DNA of 64,000 nucleotides, taken from NCBI RefSeq assembly GCF_030012985.1, contig NZ_CP120233.1, forward strand, positions 3,901,001 through 3,965,000, in the 5' to 3' direction. The notes below the pieces were generated by a model. The model was not told the origin of the DNA. It searched no databases and saw only the letters and a program-made list of their open reading frames with translations. Shown one piece after another: positions 17,296 to 25,911 of the stretch. Position 1 is the stretch's first letter. The number at the start of each line of letters is the position of its first letter. Both the position numbers and the translations under genes were made by a program. The stretch is from Microbulbifer sp. VAAF005 (GTDB taxonomy: Bacteria; Pseudomonadota; Gammaproteobacteria; Pseudomonadales; Cellvibrionaceae).

Positions 17296-18332
17296 GATTC
17301 TACCTCTGCGGTACTACTTTGATTGTCGCTGGAGGAGCCTTCAGCGCCTTCTTTAGTTTCTTTTTTCTTGATGGGGATATCAAACAGGTCGGCCGAATTT
17401 CCAATAAATTCCTGCATGGGAACAGGGTTGCGGAATAGCATATTATCGTATTTCAGCTCTGTGGATATCGGTGGAACCTCGCTGAATTCGTCCATGTTGT
17501 TAACGCTTTCAGCTAAGCCCAGGCCGAGGAATGCCAGTGGCAGTGTCAGTGCCACTGTCCAGCGCCAGCCCCTGGCGAGGTTGGTGGCCAGGTAGCAGGC
17601 GGACCAGAGCATTGCCGGTAATATGATGGCGAGTACCAGGAAGTCCAGGACCTGAATAGTGGTGCCGATGGCAAAATTGAAATTGATTAGCCCCCTCAGC
17701 CATTCCCAAAAGGTGTAAGTAAGTGCACCTATGGCGGCGATGGATAGATGGGTGAAAAAGTGTGTTTCATGCCTGACTACCCTGCCGATAAACGCCCAGA
17801 CTCCGGCGTAAATCACCATGCCAATTATGGCCGTGGCAAGAATGTTGACGGCAATAGTCCATTGATAGTTACGGGCGTAACCGAGGTAGCTCATCAGTAC
17901 GCTGGCGAAGCCAAAACACAACAGCAGCAGTATTGCTCCCAGGGGGTGGGACAAGCTGGAAAACAGGTTTTCCAGTGAATGGAGAGGGGTAGCTTCAGGT
18001 ACCGGGTCATCCGTATGGAAAACCCGGAAGCGTGACTTCCCACACTGCAGCAAGTCACCGGAGGAAATCCTGTGTTGAGCGATGGTATCTGGTTTAACGG
18101 ACTTATCTTTCAGGTTTCCCAAAAGCTGGCAGCCGTTGGTCGAATTGAGGTCGTGTAAGACGTACTGGCCGTCCTCTCCCCGCTTGATTTCGGCATGGTG
18201 GGCATCGGAATGGATGTCCTCCAGAATTGCATCGTTGTCGTAAGCGCGGCCCAGGGTAAATTTATCCCCGTCCATTCGGTAGCGCAGCTGCACCCGGTGG
18301 GCGCGATTGAGTTCTTCAATAATCAGGGCCAT
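17292..18332 (-). CDS. FHA-domain multi-pass membrane protein
   Basis: A 346-residue protein. The N-terminal FHA domain (about residues 15-105) shows [20 protein letters not shown] and LNSTNG, all expected for phosphothreonine-peptide recognition in the cytosol. Five or six membrane helices follow between about 125 and 285, then a hydrophilic, acidic, Ser-rich C-terminal tail. It overlaps the protease gene upstream by 10 bases and hisC downstream by 4. It could couple a cytosolic phosphorylation signal to the envelope, perhaps to the exported protease. No functional family is known to me. Confidence 0.85.
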   Translation of the reverse strand: MALIIEELNRAHRVQLRYRMDGDKFTLGRAYDNDAILEDIHSDAHHAEIKRGEDGQYVLHDLNSTNGCQLLGNLKDKSVKPDTIAQHRISSGDLLQCGKSRFRVFHTDDPVPEATPLHSLENLFSSLSHPLGAILLLLCFGFASVLMSYLGYARNYQWTIAVNILATAIIGMVIYAGVWAFIGRVVRHETHFFTHLSIAAIGALTYTFWEWLRGLINFNFAIGTTIQVLDFLVLAIILPAMLWSACYLATNLARGWRWTVALTLPLAFLGLGLAESVNNMDEFSEVPPISTELKYDNMLFRNPVPMQEFIGNSADLFDIPIKKKETKEGAEGSSSDNQSSTAEVES

Positions 18333-19621
18333 TGGATCTCGCTCGTAAACTTCTGGGTAAAGGCGTCGGCGGACTCCTGGGTAAAGCCGGACAAGGTAAA
18401 GTGGCTGACCAGTGCGCGATTTTTCTGATCCACACTTAGGCTCAGGAAGAAAATATCGTAGAGGTCTGGGAAGTCCTTGTAGCGCCTGACGCAGTAGCTG
18501 GTGCGCGCGATCAGGGGCTCGCGATTGCGATCCGGCTTGGACACCGAGGTTTCATTGCCGCGTTCCTGAGAGGTAAATCCTTGCTGGCAGCGGAAATTGG
18601 TTACATCTTCTTCTCCAGCGCTATTGCCTGGGTAAAAGGAGTCCATCTGCCCTTCGTACTCGGCATAAAAGCGCGCGGGCAGAAGATCCTCGGCCTGCAG
18701 CCAGAAAAATTCGTACTCTACCCGCCCGGTGTTGAAGTCGTCGGATAGGAAAATAACATCTTGTCCGGTGCAGCCTTTATCAATTCGCTTGATCGGATTG
18801 GTTTCGCTCTCTTGGGTATTTCCCCAGCATTTAATGGCTGGAATTATTTCACCGACAACCTGGGCCTCACCGAGGGCGCGACGCTGCCAGTCGGCCCTCA
18901 GTATTGAGTCGATTATTTTTTGCTGGTTATCCAGAAGCTGTTGATAAGTCACTTGCTTCAGGTTGAGAGTTCCGCCCTTGGCGCGATAGTGTTTTAAAAG
19001 CGACGACAGCTTATCCACTGGCACCAGGAAGCTAACCTGGTTGCCTGCGGTCGCCACATTAATGCCCACTACCTGCCCTTGGGTATTGATCGCTGGCCCG
19101 CCGCTCATTCCCGGATTAATAGATCCGGCAAAGTGAATTCGATCGTAGAAGCTACCGCCGGCAATACCGTTATAGGTCCCGGGAATCAAGGTCATGCCCA
19201 GGTCCAATGGGTTGCCCAGGGAGACAATGGTTTCCCCTTTTTTGGGGGTGTCCGTCGCCAATTCCAGGTATTCGTCTCCCGGTTTCTCCTGGCGCAGCAG
19301 CGCCAGGTCATTGACCACATCGATATCCAGCAGAGTTAATTTTCCCCGGGTGCCATTAACTGCAAGATATTCCAGGGAGTACTCATCTGGCTCACTGACC
19401 GCTTGAGCCACTACGTGGTAATTGGTGGCAATCAATCCATCGGGGGAGATTTGAAAGCCTGACCCCAGGCCGGCTTTTGAATTGGAGGATTTTTCGATAA
19501 GTCGAATTTGATAGAGGCTGCCGCGATAATCACTGTAGAGCTTTTCATAGCCTTGCGCCATTGCAACAGTGGATAAGCAGCACAGAATCCAGGCGAAGAG
19601 CCACGTGGAAAGTTTCGGCAT
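18323..19621 (-). CDS. Exported trypsin-like serine protease (S1C/DegP-like catalytic domain)
   Basis: A 432-residue protein with a signal peptide (...STVAMA-QGY). The catalytic triad is visible: His in TNYHVV, Asp in DVVNDLALL, Ser in NPGMSGGPA. Unlike DegP/DegQ it has no recognisable PDZ domains; a roughly 200-residue C-terminal region of unknown fold carries four cysteines. First gene of the overlapping trio with the FHA membrane protein and hisC. Substrates unknown. Confidence 0.88.
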   Translation of the reverse strand: MPKLSTWLFAWILCCLSTVAMAQGYEKLYSDYRGSLYQIRLIEKSSNSKAGLGSGFQISPDGLIATNYHVVAQAVSEPDEYSLEYLAVNGTRGKLTLLDIDVVNDLALLRQEKPGDEYLELATDTPKKGETIVSLGNPLDLGMTLIPGTYNGIAGGSFYDRIHFAGSINPGMSGGPAINTQGQVVGINVATAGNQVSFLVPVDKLSSLLKHYRAKGGTLNLKQVTYQQLLDNQQKIIDSILRADWQRRALGEAQVVGEIIPAIKCWGNTQESETNPIKRIDKGCTGQDVIFLSDDFNTGRVEYEFFWLQAEDLLPARFYAEYEGQMDSFYPGNSAGEEDVTNFRCQQGFTSQERGNETSVSKPDRNREPLIARTSYCVRRYKDFPDLYDIFFLSLSVDQKNRALVSHFTLSGFTQESADAFTQKFTSEIQWP

Positions 19622-19686
19622 TTTGAATTGATTAAATTGTGGACAGGAAGCGTGATACTACGGGATATAGGATAGTGCAACAAGCG

Positions 19687-19717
19687 CCCATCACCGGCGC
19701 TATCTACCGGTGATGGG
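19687..19717. terminator. Hairpin between PLP-enzyme gene and protease gene
   Basis: Perfect 11-bp stem CCCATCACCGG / CCGGTGATGGG with a 9-nt loop, followed on the plus strand by TTTGTCTT. It lies after the stop of the minus-strand gene at 19732; the minus-strand T content is weak. Confidence 0.55.
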
Positions 19718-19731
19718 TTTGTCTTGGATGG

Positions 19732-21513
19732 TTAGAGATAGTCCACAATTTTTGGCTGTGTCTCTATCACTTTCTGGTGCGACTCGAGATAAAAGCGGCT
19801 GAAGAGTTTGTCGGCTTTTTCCGGAGCGATAAAGCCCTCGCTAAAACCAGGGCTAACTGGATCGAGATGCAGGCGCGCGCAGTTGATCACATGGGCGGCC
19901 ATCTGCGCCATATTTTCATCCCCAACAGAAATTCGGATAGTGGTTGGGAATATACCCGCCGCTTCCATCGCTTCAGGTGATAGCTCTGAGTGAGATGTCA
20001 GGGCGGGGCACAGCACCATAGTATTTGTCTGGCCCAAGCTCACCATCTGCCCGAAAGCGGGCTCCAGCGCGTCAAAGAAACTTTTAAAGGCTTCGGTGGG
20101 AATTTGCGCAGCTTCCATGTCAATGCTGAATAATGGTGTGGGGAACTGGTAGCGCATCAGCGATTCTCGCAGCCCGGAATTGGGATGGGTTTCCACTGCA
20201 TGGCTGTTGACACGAATCTTGCTGTGACTGGCAAAGAAATGGCTGAGGCTCAAAGTATTAATACACTTGGTGAGCATACGCATTTCCAAGGTGCGCATAC
20301 CGCAATGCACTTCCCAGGCCTTGTCTGCATCCAGGAAAGCCCCCTTGATGTAATAAACATCCCAGAACATGCACTGATCCCAATTAAGGCCTTTTGCGCT
20401 GTCGCCTTTAGGGATAAACATGCGGTGGTTTTCGCCGATAACCACACCGGCAGTGGCGGCGCCGGTGCCACCGATATCCTTGGTGTAGGAGTGAACAACA
20501 AAATCCGGTCTCTCTTCCCTATCTTTGCGGCGTAGTGGCTGATATAGAAAAGGGGTTGCCAGGGTGGCATCCAGGCTTACCAGGATATTTTCCCGGTGAG
20601 CGGTTTTACAAATAGCCGGTACATCCAGCATGATCCCGTGGGGATTGCATGGCGATTCAATATAGACATGTATTTTTGCTCCGGCACTGATTGCGTCTGC
20701 GTATGCTTGCTGGGTATCAGCCAGTAGCTTTTCGAACTCTTCACCGGTAGTGCCATCAAACCAGGCCAGATTGATAGACAGTTTGTCTTTGCGGGCGTAG
20801 AAATCCTGTAACAGCTGGTGAGTGCCGCCATAGATATTCCTGGAAACAATTAAGATATCCTCGTGGCGCAATTGATTTGATAGGAGTGCATCGATTGCAG
20901 CCATACCGGAATTAAAATTCCAGGCCATATATTCACTGGCTTCAGGTCCGCATTCCAAATCCACAATAGCATTGGCCAGGGAAATGGAAGTGGGGTTGAG
21001 TAAACGTGAATAAATATCGTGGCTCGGCTCGCGCCCACGGAAAGCATCGTCCACCCACTCGGTGCAGGCATAAATGTAAGTTGCTGTGCGGGCAATTACC
21101 GGGGTTGCAGAAAAAATAGCGGGAATATTATCGAACAGGGGGTAACCGCCCCGTGTGGTGATATTAAAGTCGTCCCCTTGCAGGCTTTGAAAGCTGGCTC
21201 GCAATGGGTTTTGTAAGGTGTCCAATAATTTCGCCAGCTGGAAACTCATAAAGCGCTTGGCATTGAAATAGGCAATCTTGTCAGACTTGTCCAAGCGCTG
21301 GAGTGTGTCCGTTACCTGGCTCCACAGCTGGCTCAGATTTCCTTGTGCCTGGTAGAGCAGGGTTGCGGTTTGTTCTAACAGTTTTCCATGTTCTGATTCA
21401 CTATCAATACAAAAGTGCTGCAATTGCTCTTTTGACAGCTCATCAATATTTTTTGCCTCGGTGCTGTTGCGGCGGGGAGAGAGAATTTTTACATCTTCTA
21501 GGTTCGCTTCCAT
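19732..21513 (-). CDS. Cys/Met-metabolism-type PLP enzyme with a long N-terminal extension
   Basis: A 593-residue protein whose residues about 150-560 resemble trans-sulfuration enzymes (cystathionine gamma-synthase / beta-lyase fold): SGMAAIDALL, IYGGTHQLLQDFY, ESPCNPHG, the lysine region HSYTKDIGGTGAATAGVV, and LRISVGDEN. Typical members have about 390-420 residues, so about 140 N-terminal residues and some insertions are extra. The exact reaction (gamma-replacement, beta- or gamma-elimination) cannot be decided. GAGG upstream supports the start. It is transcribed away from the twin RNA elements. Confidence 0.82.
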   Translation of the reverse strand: MEANLEDVKILSPRRNSTEAKNIDELSKEQLQHFCIDSESEHGKLLEQTATLLYQAQGNLSQLWSQVTDTLQRLDKSDKIAYFNAKRFMSFQLAKLLDTLQNPLRASFQSLQGDDFNITTRGGYPLFDNIPAIFSATPVIARTATYIYACTEWVDDAFRGREPSHDIYSRLLNPTSISLANAIVDLECGPEASEYMAWNFNSGMAAIDALLSNQLRHEDILIVSRNIYGGTHQLLQDFYARKDKLSINLAWFDGTTGEEFEKLLADTQQAYADAISAGAKIHVYIESPCNPHGIMLDVPAICKTAHRENILVSLDATLATPFLYQPLRRKDREERPDFVVHSYTKDIGGTGAATAGVVIGENHRMFIPKGDSAKGLNWDQCMFWDVYYIKGAFLDADKAWEVHCGMRTLEMRMLTKCINTLSLSHFFASHSKIRVNSHAVETHPNSGLRESLMRYQFPTPLFSIDMEAAQIPTEAFKSFFDALEPAFGQMVSLGQTNTMVLCPALTSHSELSPEAMEAAGIFPTTIRISVGDENMAQMAAHVINCARLHLDPVSPGFSEGFIAPEKADKLFSRFYLESHQKVIETQPKIVDYL

Positions 21514-21654
21514 TGTGTCCTCACTACGTGATGCTTTTTGTTATATGGTGACTCTAACAGTCCTGTGCGGCGCATAAAACACTTGGCGAGTAATTAGTGT
21601 GTAATTTGCTGTGTTTTGGCGTGATCGATCTGTAATTTGGAAATCTGTACAGTA

Positions 21655-21957
21655 GCTTCCAGTTGAGGGGGTAGGTGGCTGTGATAATGGTTACCTCGCC
21701 ATGGAAAGGCAGCCCCCACAATTTTCGAAAGGATTTAATTTCCTTGCCCCCTCAGGTGGCGTGAGGAAACAAAGGAATTCAGCGCAAGCTGAACGGTCAA
21801 GCTGGAATCGACAGGTGTAGAGTCTTAGTCGATTCTCTTGGATGAGCTTGTCCGGGCATGGATGCCAAATTTTGCTCTTGATAGTGTTGTTGTAACCGTC
21901 GATGGTTGGGACCATCATTTCGGGCCGGCAGTTTTGTGACTGCCGGCTTTTTTTATT
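21655..21957 (+). ncRNA. Twin structured element, copy A
   Basis: First of two tandem copies of a non-coding element. Conserved blocks: TTCCAGTTGAGGGGG (21657-21671), a 25-nt identical block beginning TTACCTCGCC (21691-21715), and a 120-nt ungapped 3' block (21798-21917) about 80% identical to copy B by hand alignment. Helices: TGAGGGGG with CCCCCTCA (21664-21671/21747-21754); TTCAGC-GCAA-GCTGAA, a GNRA hairpin; GG-CAAGCT with AGCTTG-CC enclosing ATCGAC/GTCGAT. It ends in a perfect terminator. Related minus-strand frames exist in both copies, but about a third of the aligned residues change, arguing against a conserved peptide. No match to a known RNA was recognised. Confidence 0.65.
21924..21954 (+). 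terminator. Rho-independent terminator of element A
   Basis: Perfect 9-bp stem GCCGGCAGT / ACTGCCGGC, loop TTTGTG, then seven T. No protein gene precedes it on the plus strand, which implies an untranslated transcript ends here. Confidence 0.85.
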
Positions 21958-22326
21958 TTCTGATTTAGTTGTAAAGGTTATTGCTTGGCTAAAGAGATTG
22001 TCTGCCATTGGTTTTGCTGAATAGCTTTGAATAAACATTTTTGGTGTGGCCTTGATAAGAATAAATTATCTGAGGGGGCGTTAGTCTCTTTCAGTAAGAG
22101 TTCAAAATATTTTTATATTTATTTTAATAATATAGCGTCTTATCTTTATTTAGATATTCACGTGATGGGGAAGGAAAAACTTTTCCACTCTTCTTTTTTC
22201 TTTTATTATGAATTTATCGTGTAATTATTTTGGCATATGATGACTTTATGCCTTTCAACAAATATATTTTGCGAAATTATCTGTAATGGCGTGTGATCGA
22301 CCTGTAATCCTTAAGTATGTACATTG
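21958..22326. other. AT-rich spacer between the twin elements
   Basis: Strongly AT-rich DNA (about 22030-22270) without a convincing gene. It may hold a promoter for the second copy; TATATT near 22264 is one possible -10 box. Confidence 0.4.
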
Positions 22327-22617
22327 TGTTCCAGTTGAGGGGGTGTAGGTGCTTGTGGGAACAATTACCTCGCCATGGAAAGGCAGCCCGCAGCAAAATT
22401 CGGATAGATTTACTTACCCCCTATCCCCAATGTGATGCCAGGGGTTGAAGGGGGGGCACAGACTGAGTGGCCAAGCTGGGATCGATAGGTGCAAAGTCTT
22501 AATCGAGTCAATTGGATAGGGTTGCCCGGGCACGGGTGCCAAATTTTGCGCTTGATAAGATTGTTATAGCCGTCGATGATCGGGGCCATCAATCAGGGGC
22601 GGTAAGTTTCAGCCCTG
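22327..22617 (+). ncRNA. Twin structured element, copy B (possible mRNA leader)
   Basis: Second copy of the element at 21655-21957, same orientation. Shared blocks are at 22329-22343, 22365-22389 and 22472-22591. The AGGGGGT/ACCCCCT helix (to 22422) is kept. In the ATCGAT...ATCGA hairpin the closing C-G pair of copy A is a T-A pair here, and GGCAT...ATGCC of copy A is GGCAC...GTGCC, both compensatory. The final hairpin (CAGGGGC...GCCCTG, 22594-22617) is weaker and has no T-tract, so transcription may run on into the gene at 22733. Roles as regulatory leader or as a separate RNA are both open. Confidence 0.6.
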
Positions 22618-22732
22618 CTGGATGATTTAAGATTGGGGCTGGTTATGATGACGCAGTCACGGACGTAGTTTATACAAGATAATACGTCCTTTGGTGACAC
22701 CATATAACAAATTTTTAGAGGGGAATGGAAAT

Positions 22733-23230
22733 ATGGTCAATTGTGCTGACCTACCTGTACTTGACGTGAAGGTGCCTAAAGAAGGGTTAAAGCTAGATTT
22801 GGTTCTTCAGCCTAAAGAGCAAGAAGATGGTAAGCCTCAATACTGGCCGCTGTTTAATGCGGCTAACCCTGAAGAGCACTTTGGCAATATGCACTTCAAA
22901 ATCCATAAGCGTGCAGTATTGACTCTGGAGGTGACTCTGGATTTATCGCAAGTACCGGGTCGTGAGTTGGAGTTTGTTCGCTATCGTCAGAACCATAAGT
23001 TAGATGGTCTTATTGCCCTGAGCCCAGATTTTCGTCACCAGTTCCGTGCTCGCGCTAAAGAGGTGGATGGCGAATTCACTAAACTGATTATTAAAATCAG
23101 GGATAGAGAAGATATCCCCGATAACTTCTCTTTCCTGTGGATGTGCGTGGATGCAGAAACCGGTGTGCACTTTGTCTCTGGCGATCCAGAAGCGCAGGTT
23201 GACCCATACCCAGTAAACAATCCTCAATAA
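22733..23230 (+). CDS. Small protein of unknown function downstream of the twin RNA elements
   Basis: A 165-residue, soluble-looking protein with many charged residues and predicted beta-rich segments (VLTLEVTLDLSQV, LIIKIRDRED). No signal peptide, membrane helix or cysteine-rich motif is evident. ATG 22733 follows GAGGGG by about nine bases. Its C-terminus carries SGDPEAQVDPYP. I do not recognise the family with confidence. Its stop overlaps the stop region of the convergent kinase gene by seven bases (23224-23230). Copy B of the structured element ends about 115 bases before its start. Confidence 0.75.
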   Translation: MVNCADLPVLDVKVPKEGLKLDLVLQPKEQEDGKPQYWPLFNAANPEEHFGNMHFKIHKRAVLTLEVTLDLSQVPGRELEFVRYRQNHKLDGLIALSPDFRHQFRARAKEVDGEFTKLIIKIRDREDIPDNFSFLWMCVDAETGVHFVSGDPEAQVDPYPVNNPQ

Positions 23231-25785
23231 TTACAGATAGTTTGCAAAACCTTTTGAGAGGTTTGAGGTTGGGTGCAGAGCTTTTTAAAGGCAGGTAGAG
23301 CAAACCATTCTGCACCCATTTTTTGTCCAATAAGCTCCTCTACATAGTAATTGGCCGATCTCCATTCTTCGGAAAGAGAGTAGATAAGAGCTGCACTATA
23401 TTTTACATCTGTATCATCCGGGTTTAGCTTTAGAAGATTGTTGATTATCGCTATTGATTCAGCATGGCGGCCTAAGTTCGCAAGCGCCATAGCTCGATAC
23501 CTGTATTGCTTACTGCTGAGTTGTTTCTCTGGGCTACCTGATGTTAGCTGGATAATCTTTCGATACTCATTCTCAGCGGCCGTTGGGTTTTTCAGCATTT
23601 GCTGGGTTTCTGCGATTTGCCAAGTCGAAGTTAAATTGTTTGGAGAAATGGCAACAACTTTTTTGTATTTTTCTAGTGCTTCCTGATATTTCCCTTGTAG
23701 GAAATAAACGACTCCTAGATTGGCCTCCGCACTTAAGCTTCGAAACTGCTCTGGAATTGTAAGAATGGCTGATTTAGCAAGCTCTAAGTTGCCTTGTTCC
23801 AGCTCAATAACTCCAATAACAGCATAAGCTGACCAGAAACCTGGGTGACTTTCTAAAAGATTGTCTAGGGTTTTACGTGCACCATTATAATTTGCAACCT
23901 GAAATTGGTTTATAGCTACCAAATATAGGTAGTGTGCAGAGGGGTTTAGAGCTGAGGCTTGCTCTGCATAATACAGGCCTTGCTTATAATTTCCTTGGGA
24001 ATAATGGAATCGGGCATATTGTGCGAGTAGATGTGCTGAAGGGTACCCTTTGGCCTGGAGCCTGCTTAAGATTGACTCAAACCCTTCTCTATCTGTACCT
24101 GTGGATTTAATGTAGAGTTGGGCTTCGAGGAGAGCAGTTTTATCAGTGCTTGTAGATTCTGCGCTGGCCAATATTCCAAGTGCTGAAGTCAATAACTTAC
24201 TATCATTGGTCGCAAGATATAGCTTGGTGGCAATGTCAGCATAAAGTGAGTATAGGTTTGAGTTTTTTGGGTACTTGCCTATTAGCTCTTTTGAAGCTTC
24301 CAGGTCGGCAGGCTCTGTTGCCGTAGTGGCAAGTTTAGAGAGGACGTGAAGGTAGTGGTTATAATCCTCGGGTGACATCCGAATATCAGAGCCAGGTTCC
24401 CTATGGTATCTTTTGGGGAATAAATCTATAGTGCTATTTCGAATAGAGTATTGGGCTTCTTGTCTTAACTGTCCAGGTAAAAAAGCAAAAGCAGTTTGTT
24501 TTTTTACCTGTTTATCAAGAGGATTAATAACTTGTATTTCAATATTGCAGCGAGACTGTACGCAATCTAATCGAGCAGCTAAAGCATCTGTAATGCCTTC
24601 CGCTCCAAGATGCCGGAGCTGCTCATTTAAGGTGGCCTCTCTTCTAGGGGTGTAGCTTACAAGGGCGCTGGACTTTAGGTGGCTGGGGGTGCTCATAAGT
24701 GCTTGGCGCACCATTGCTTTTACTAAGCTGTTTGTACTCTCATCAGTTGTTTTGCCGCTTAATTCGATAGGAAGAATTGCGATATATTGTGGCGGTAGAC
24801 GAGAATAGGTTTTCCATCCCCAAAAGCCAGTAGCGCCCAATGCAATTAGAGCAACTAAAAATGACGTGAGATGGCGATGTTTCTTGCGTGGTTTAATAAG
24901 TAACTGCGTTACTGTTTCAGAGTATTGTTGGGTGTCAGCATCAATGCCATGATGGCGGACTAAAGAAAGAGCCTCGAAAACTTGCTGGGCAGAGTCTGGA
25001 CGTTGCTCGGGGCGCTTACTTAAGAGTCTATCGAGTAGTGCGACAAGAGGCTTAGGTATTTCTGGCCAGTGGGTTTGTGGAGGAATATGGGGAGCGCTAC
25101 AGATTTGTTGGGCAAATGCCAGCGCATTTAAGTCTCCACGTTCAAAGGGTTTGTTGCTGCAAAGCAGTTCGTAAGCAATACTGCCCAAGCTAAACAAGTC
25201 ACTCCGAGCATCCAGAGGGGCACCTTGAACCTGCTCTGGGGACATAGCTTGAATGCTGCCAGCAATATGATCCTCTCTGGTCAGCTGTTGGTCACAGTCC
25301 AGCGCTTTGGCGATGCCAAAGTCAGTAATCTTTGCTACGCCATCATTAGTGACAAGGATATTTTCCAGCTTAAGATCGCGATGAATAATACCTAGGGAGT
25401 GAGCTTTACTGAGCCCTTGACATATTTGCATCAATAAATCGAGCTTTATTGCCAGGGTAGGGCTGTTTTCGCGAAGCCATTCTTTAAGAGTGACGCCTTC
25501 AACCAGCTCCATAACCAGGGCGATACCGGTATTCTCCTCCAGTACGTCATAAAGCCGCACAATATTTGGGTGATTCAACCTGGCTAAAAGTTCAGCTTCG
25601 CTGCGAAAACGGGCCTCTGCAGAATTTCCACTTAAGTCAGAGCGGAGGCGTTTAATAGCTACTTTTCGCCGAAGTTTGACATCTTCGGCCAAGTAAACAA
25701 CCCCCATACCACCAGCACCCAGGGTGCGCTCAACCCTGTAACGGCCTTGATATTCCTCAGTTTTCTCCAACGCAACTACGTCCAT
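23224..25785 (-). CDS. Membrane Ser/Thr protein kinase with TPR C-terminus (paralogue 1)
   Basis: An 853-residue PknB-type kinase. The kinase domain (about residues 16-275) shows GAGGMGVVY, catalytic Lys in VAIKRL, HRDLKLEN, DFGIAK and MSPEQ, so it should be active. A single membrane helix (about 305-325) separates it from a region similar to the non-kinase part of TPR-carrying signalling proteins (QYIAILPIEL) and about seven TPR units (about 480-840), presumably periplasmic. It is the paralogue of the next kinase upstream (25912-28494), 126 bp away, and both share order and length. It likely phosphorylates Thr/Ser of partners such as the FHA protein, which is inference. Confidence 0.9.
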   Translation of the reverse strand: MDVVALEKTEEYQGRYRVERTLGAGGMGVVYLAEDVKLRRKVAIKRLRSDLSGNSAEARFRSEAELLARLNHPNIVRLYDVLEENTGIALVMELVEGVTLKEWLRENSPTLAIKLDLLMQICQGLSKAHSLGIIHRDLKLENILVTNDGVAKITDFGIAKALDCDQQLTREDHIAGSIQAMSPEQVQGAPLDARSDLFSLGSIAYELLCSNKPFERGDLNALAFAQQICSAPHIPPQTHWPEIPKPLVALLDRLLSKRPEQRPDSAQQVFEALSLVRHHGIDADTQQYSETVTQLLIKPRKKHRHLTSFLVALIALGATGFWGWKTYSRLPPQYIAILPIELSGKTTDESTNSLVKAMVRQALMSTPSHLKSSALVSYTPRREATLNEQLRHLGAEGITDALAARLDCVQSRCNIEIQVINPLDKQVKKQTAFAFLPGQLRQEAQYSIRNSTIDLFPKRYHREPGSDIRMSPEDYNHYLHVLSKLATTATEPADLEASKELIGKYPKNSNLYSLYADIATKLYLATNDSKLLTSALGILASAESTSTDKTALLEAQLYIKSTGTDREGFESILSRLQAKGYPSAHLLAQYARFHYSQGNYKQGLYYAEQASALNPSAHYLYLVAINQFQVANYNGARKTLDNLLESHPGFWSAYAVIGVIELEQGNLELAKSAILTIPEQFRSLSAEANLGVVYFLQGKYQEALEKYKKVVAISPNNLTSTWQIAETQQMLKNPTAAENEYRKIIQLTSGSPEKQLSSKQYRYRAMALANLGRHAESIAIINNLLKLNPDDTDVKYSAALIYSLSEEWRSANYYVEELIGQKMGAEWFALPAFKKLCTQPQTSQKVLQTICNY

Positions 25786-25911
25786 TGTATTGTATTCTTC
25801 TCGGATGGATAGGGGATTTTACCTGATAGTACAATTTCGTGAAGGCATCTGTCCCCTCTTAAAGGGAAATGGTTCACGTTATTCCATTCTGTTTGATTTG
25901 TTTTTGGCTGT

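Noticed and set aside
21691..22038. Minus-strand frames in both twin elements that share a KIWHPCP segment
   Set aside because: The shared translation follows from shared DNA. About a third of the aligned residues differ while helices are preserved, which points to RNA rather than peptide.
21655..22617. CsrB-type RNA identity for the twin elements
   Set aside because: GGA counts (about eight in copy A, fewer in B) are near chance for 300 nt and there is no GacA-type site, unlike the RNA at 12962-13086.
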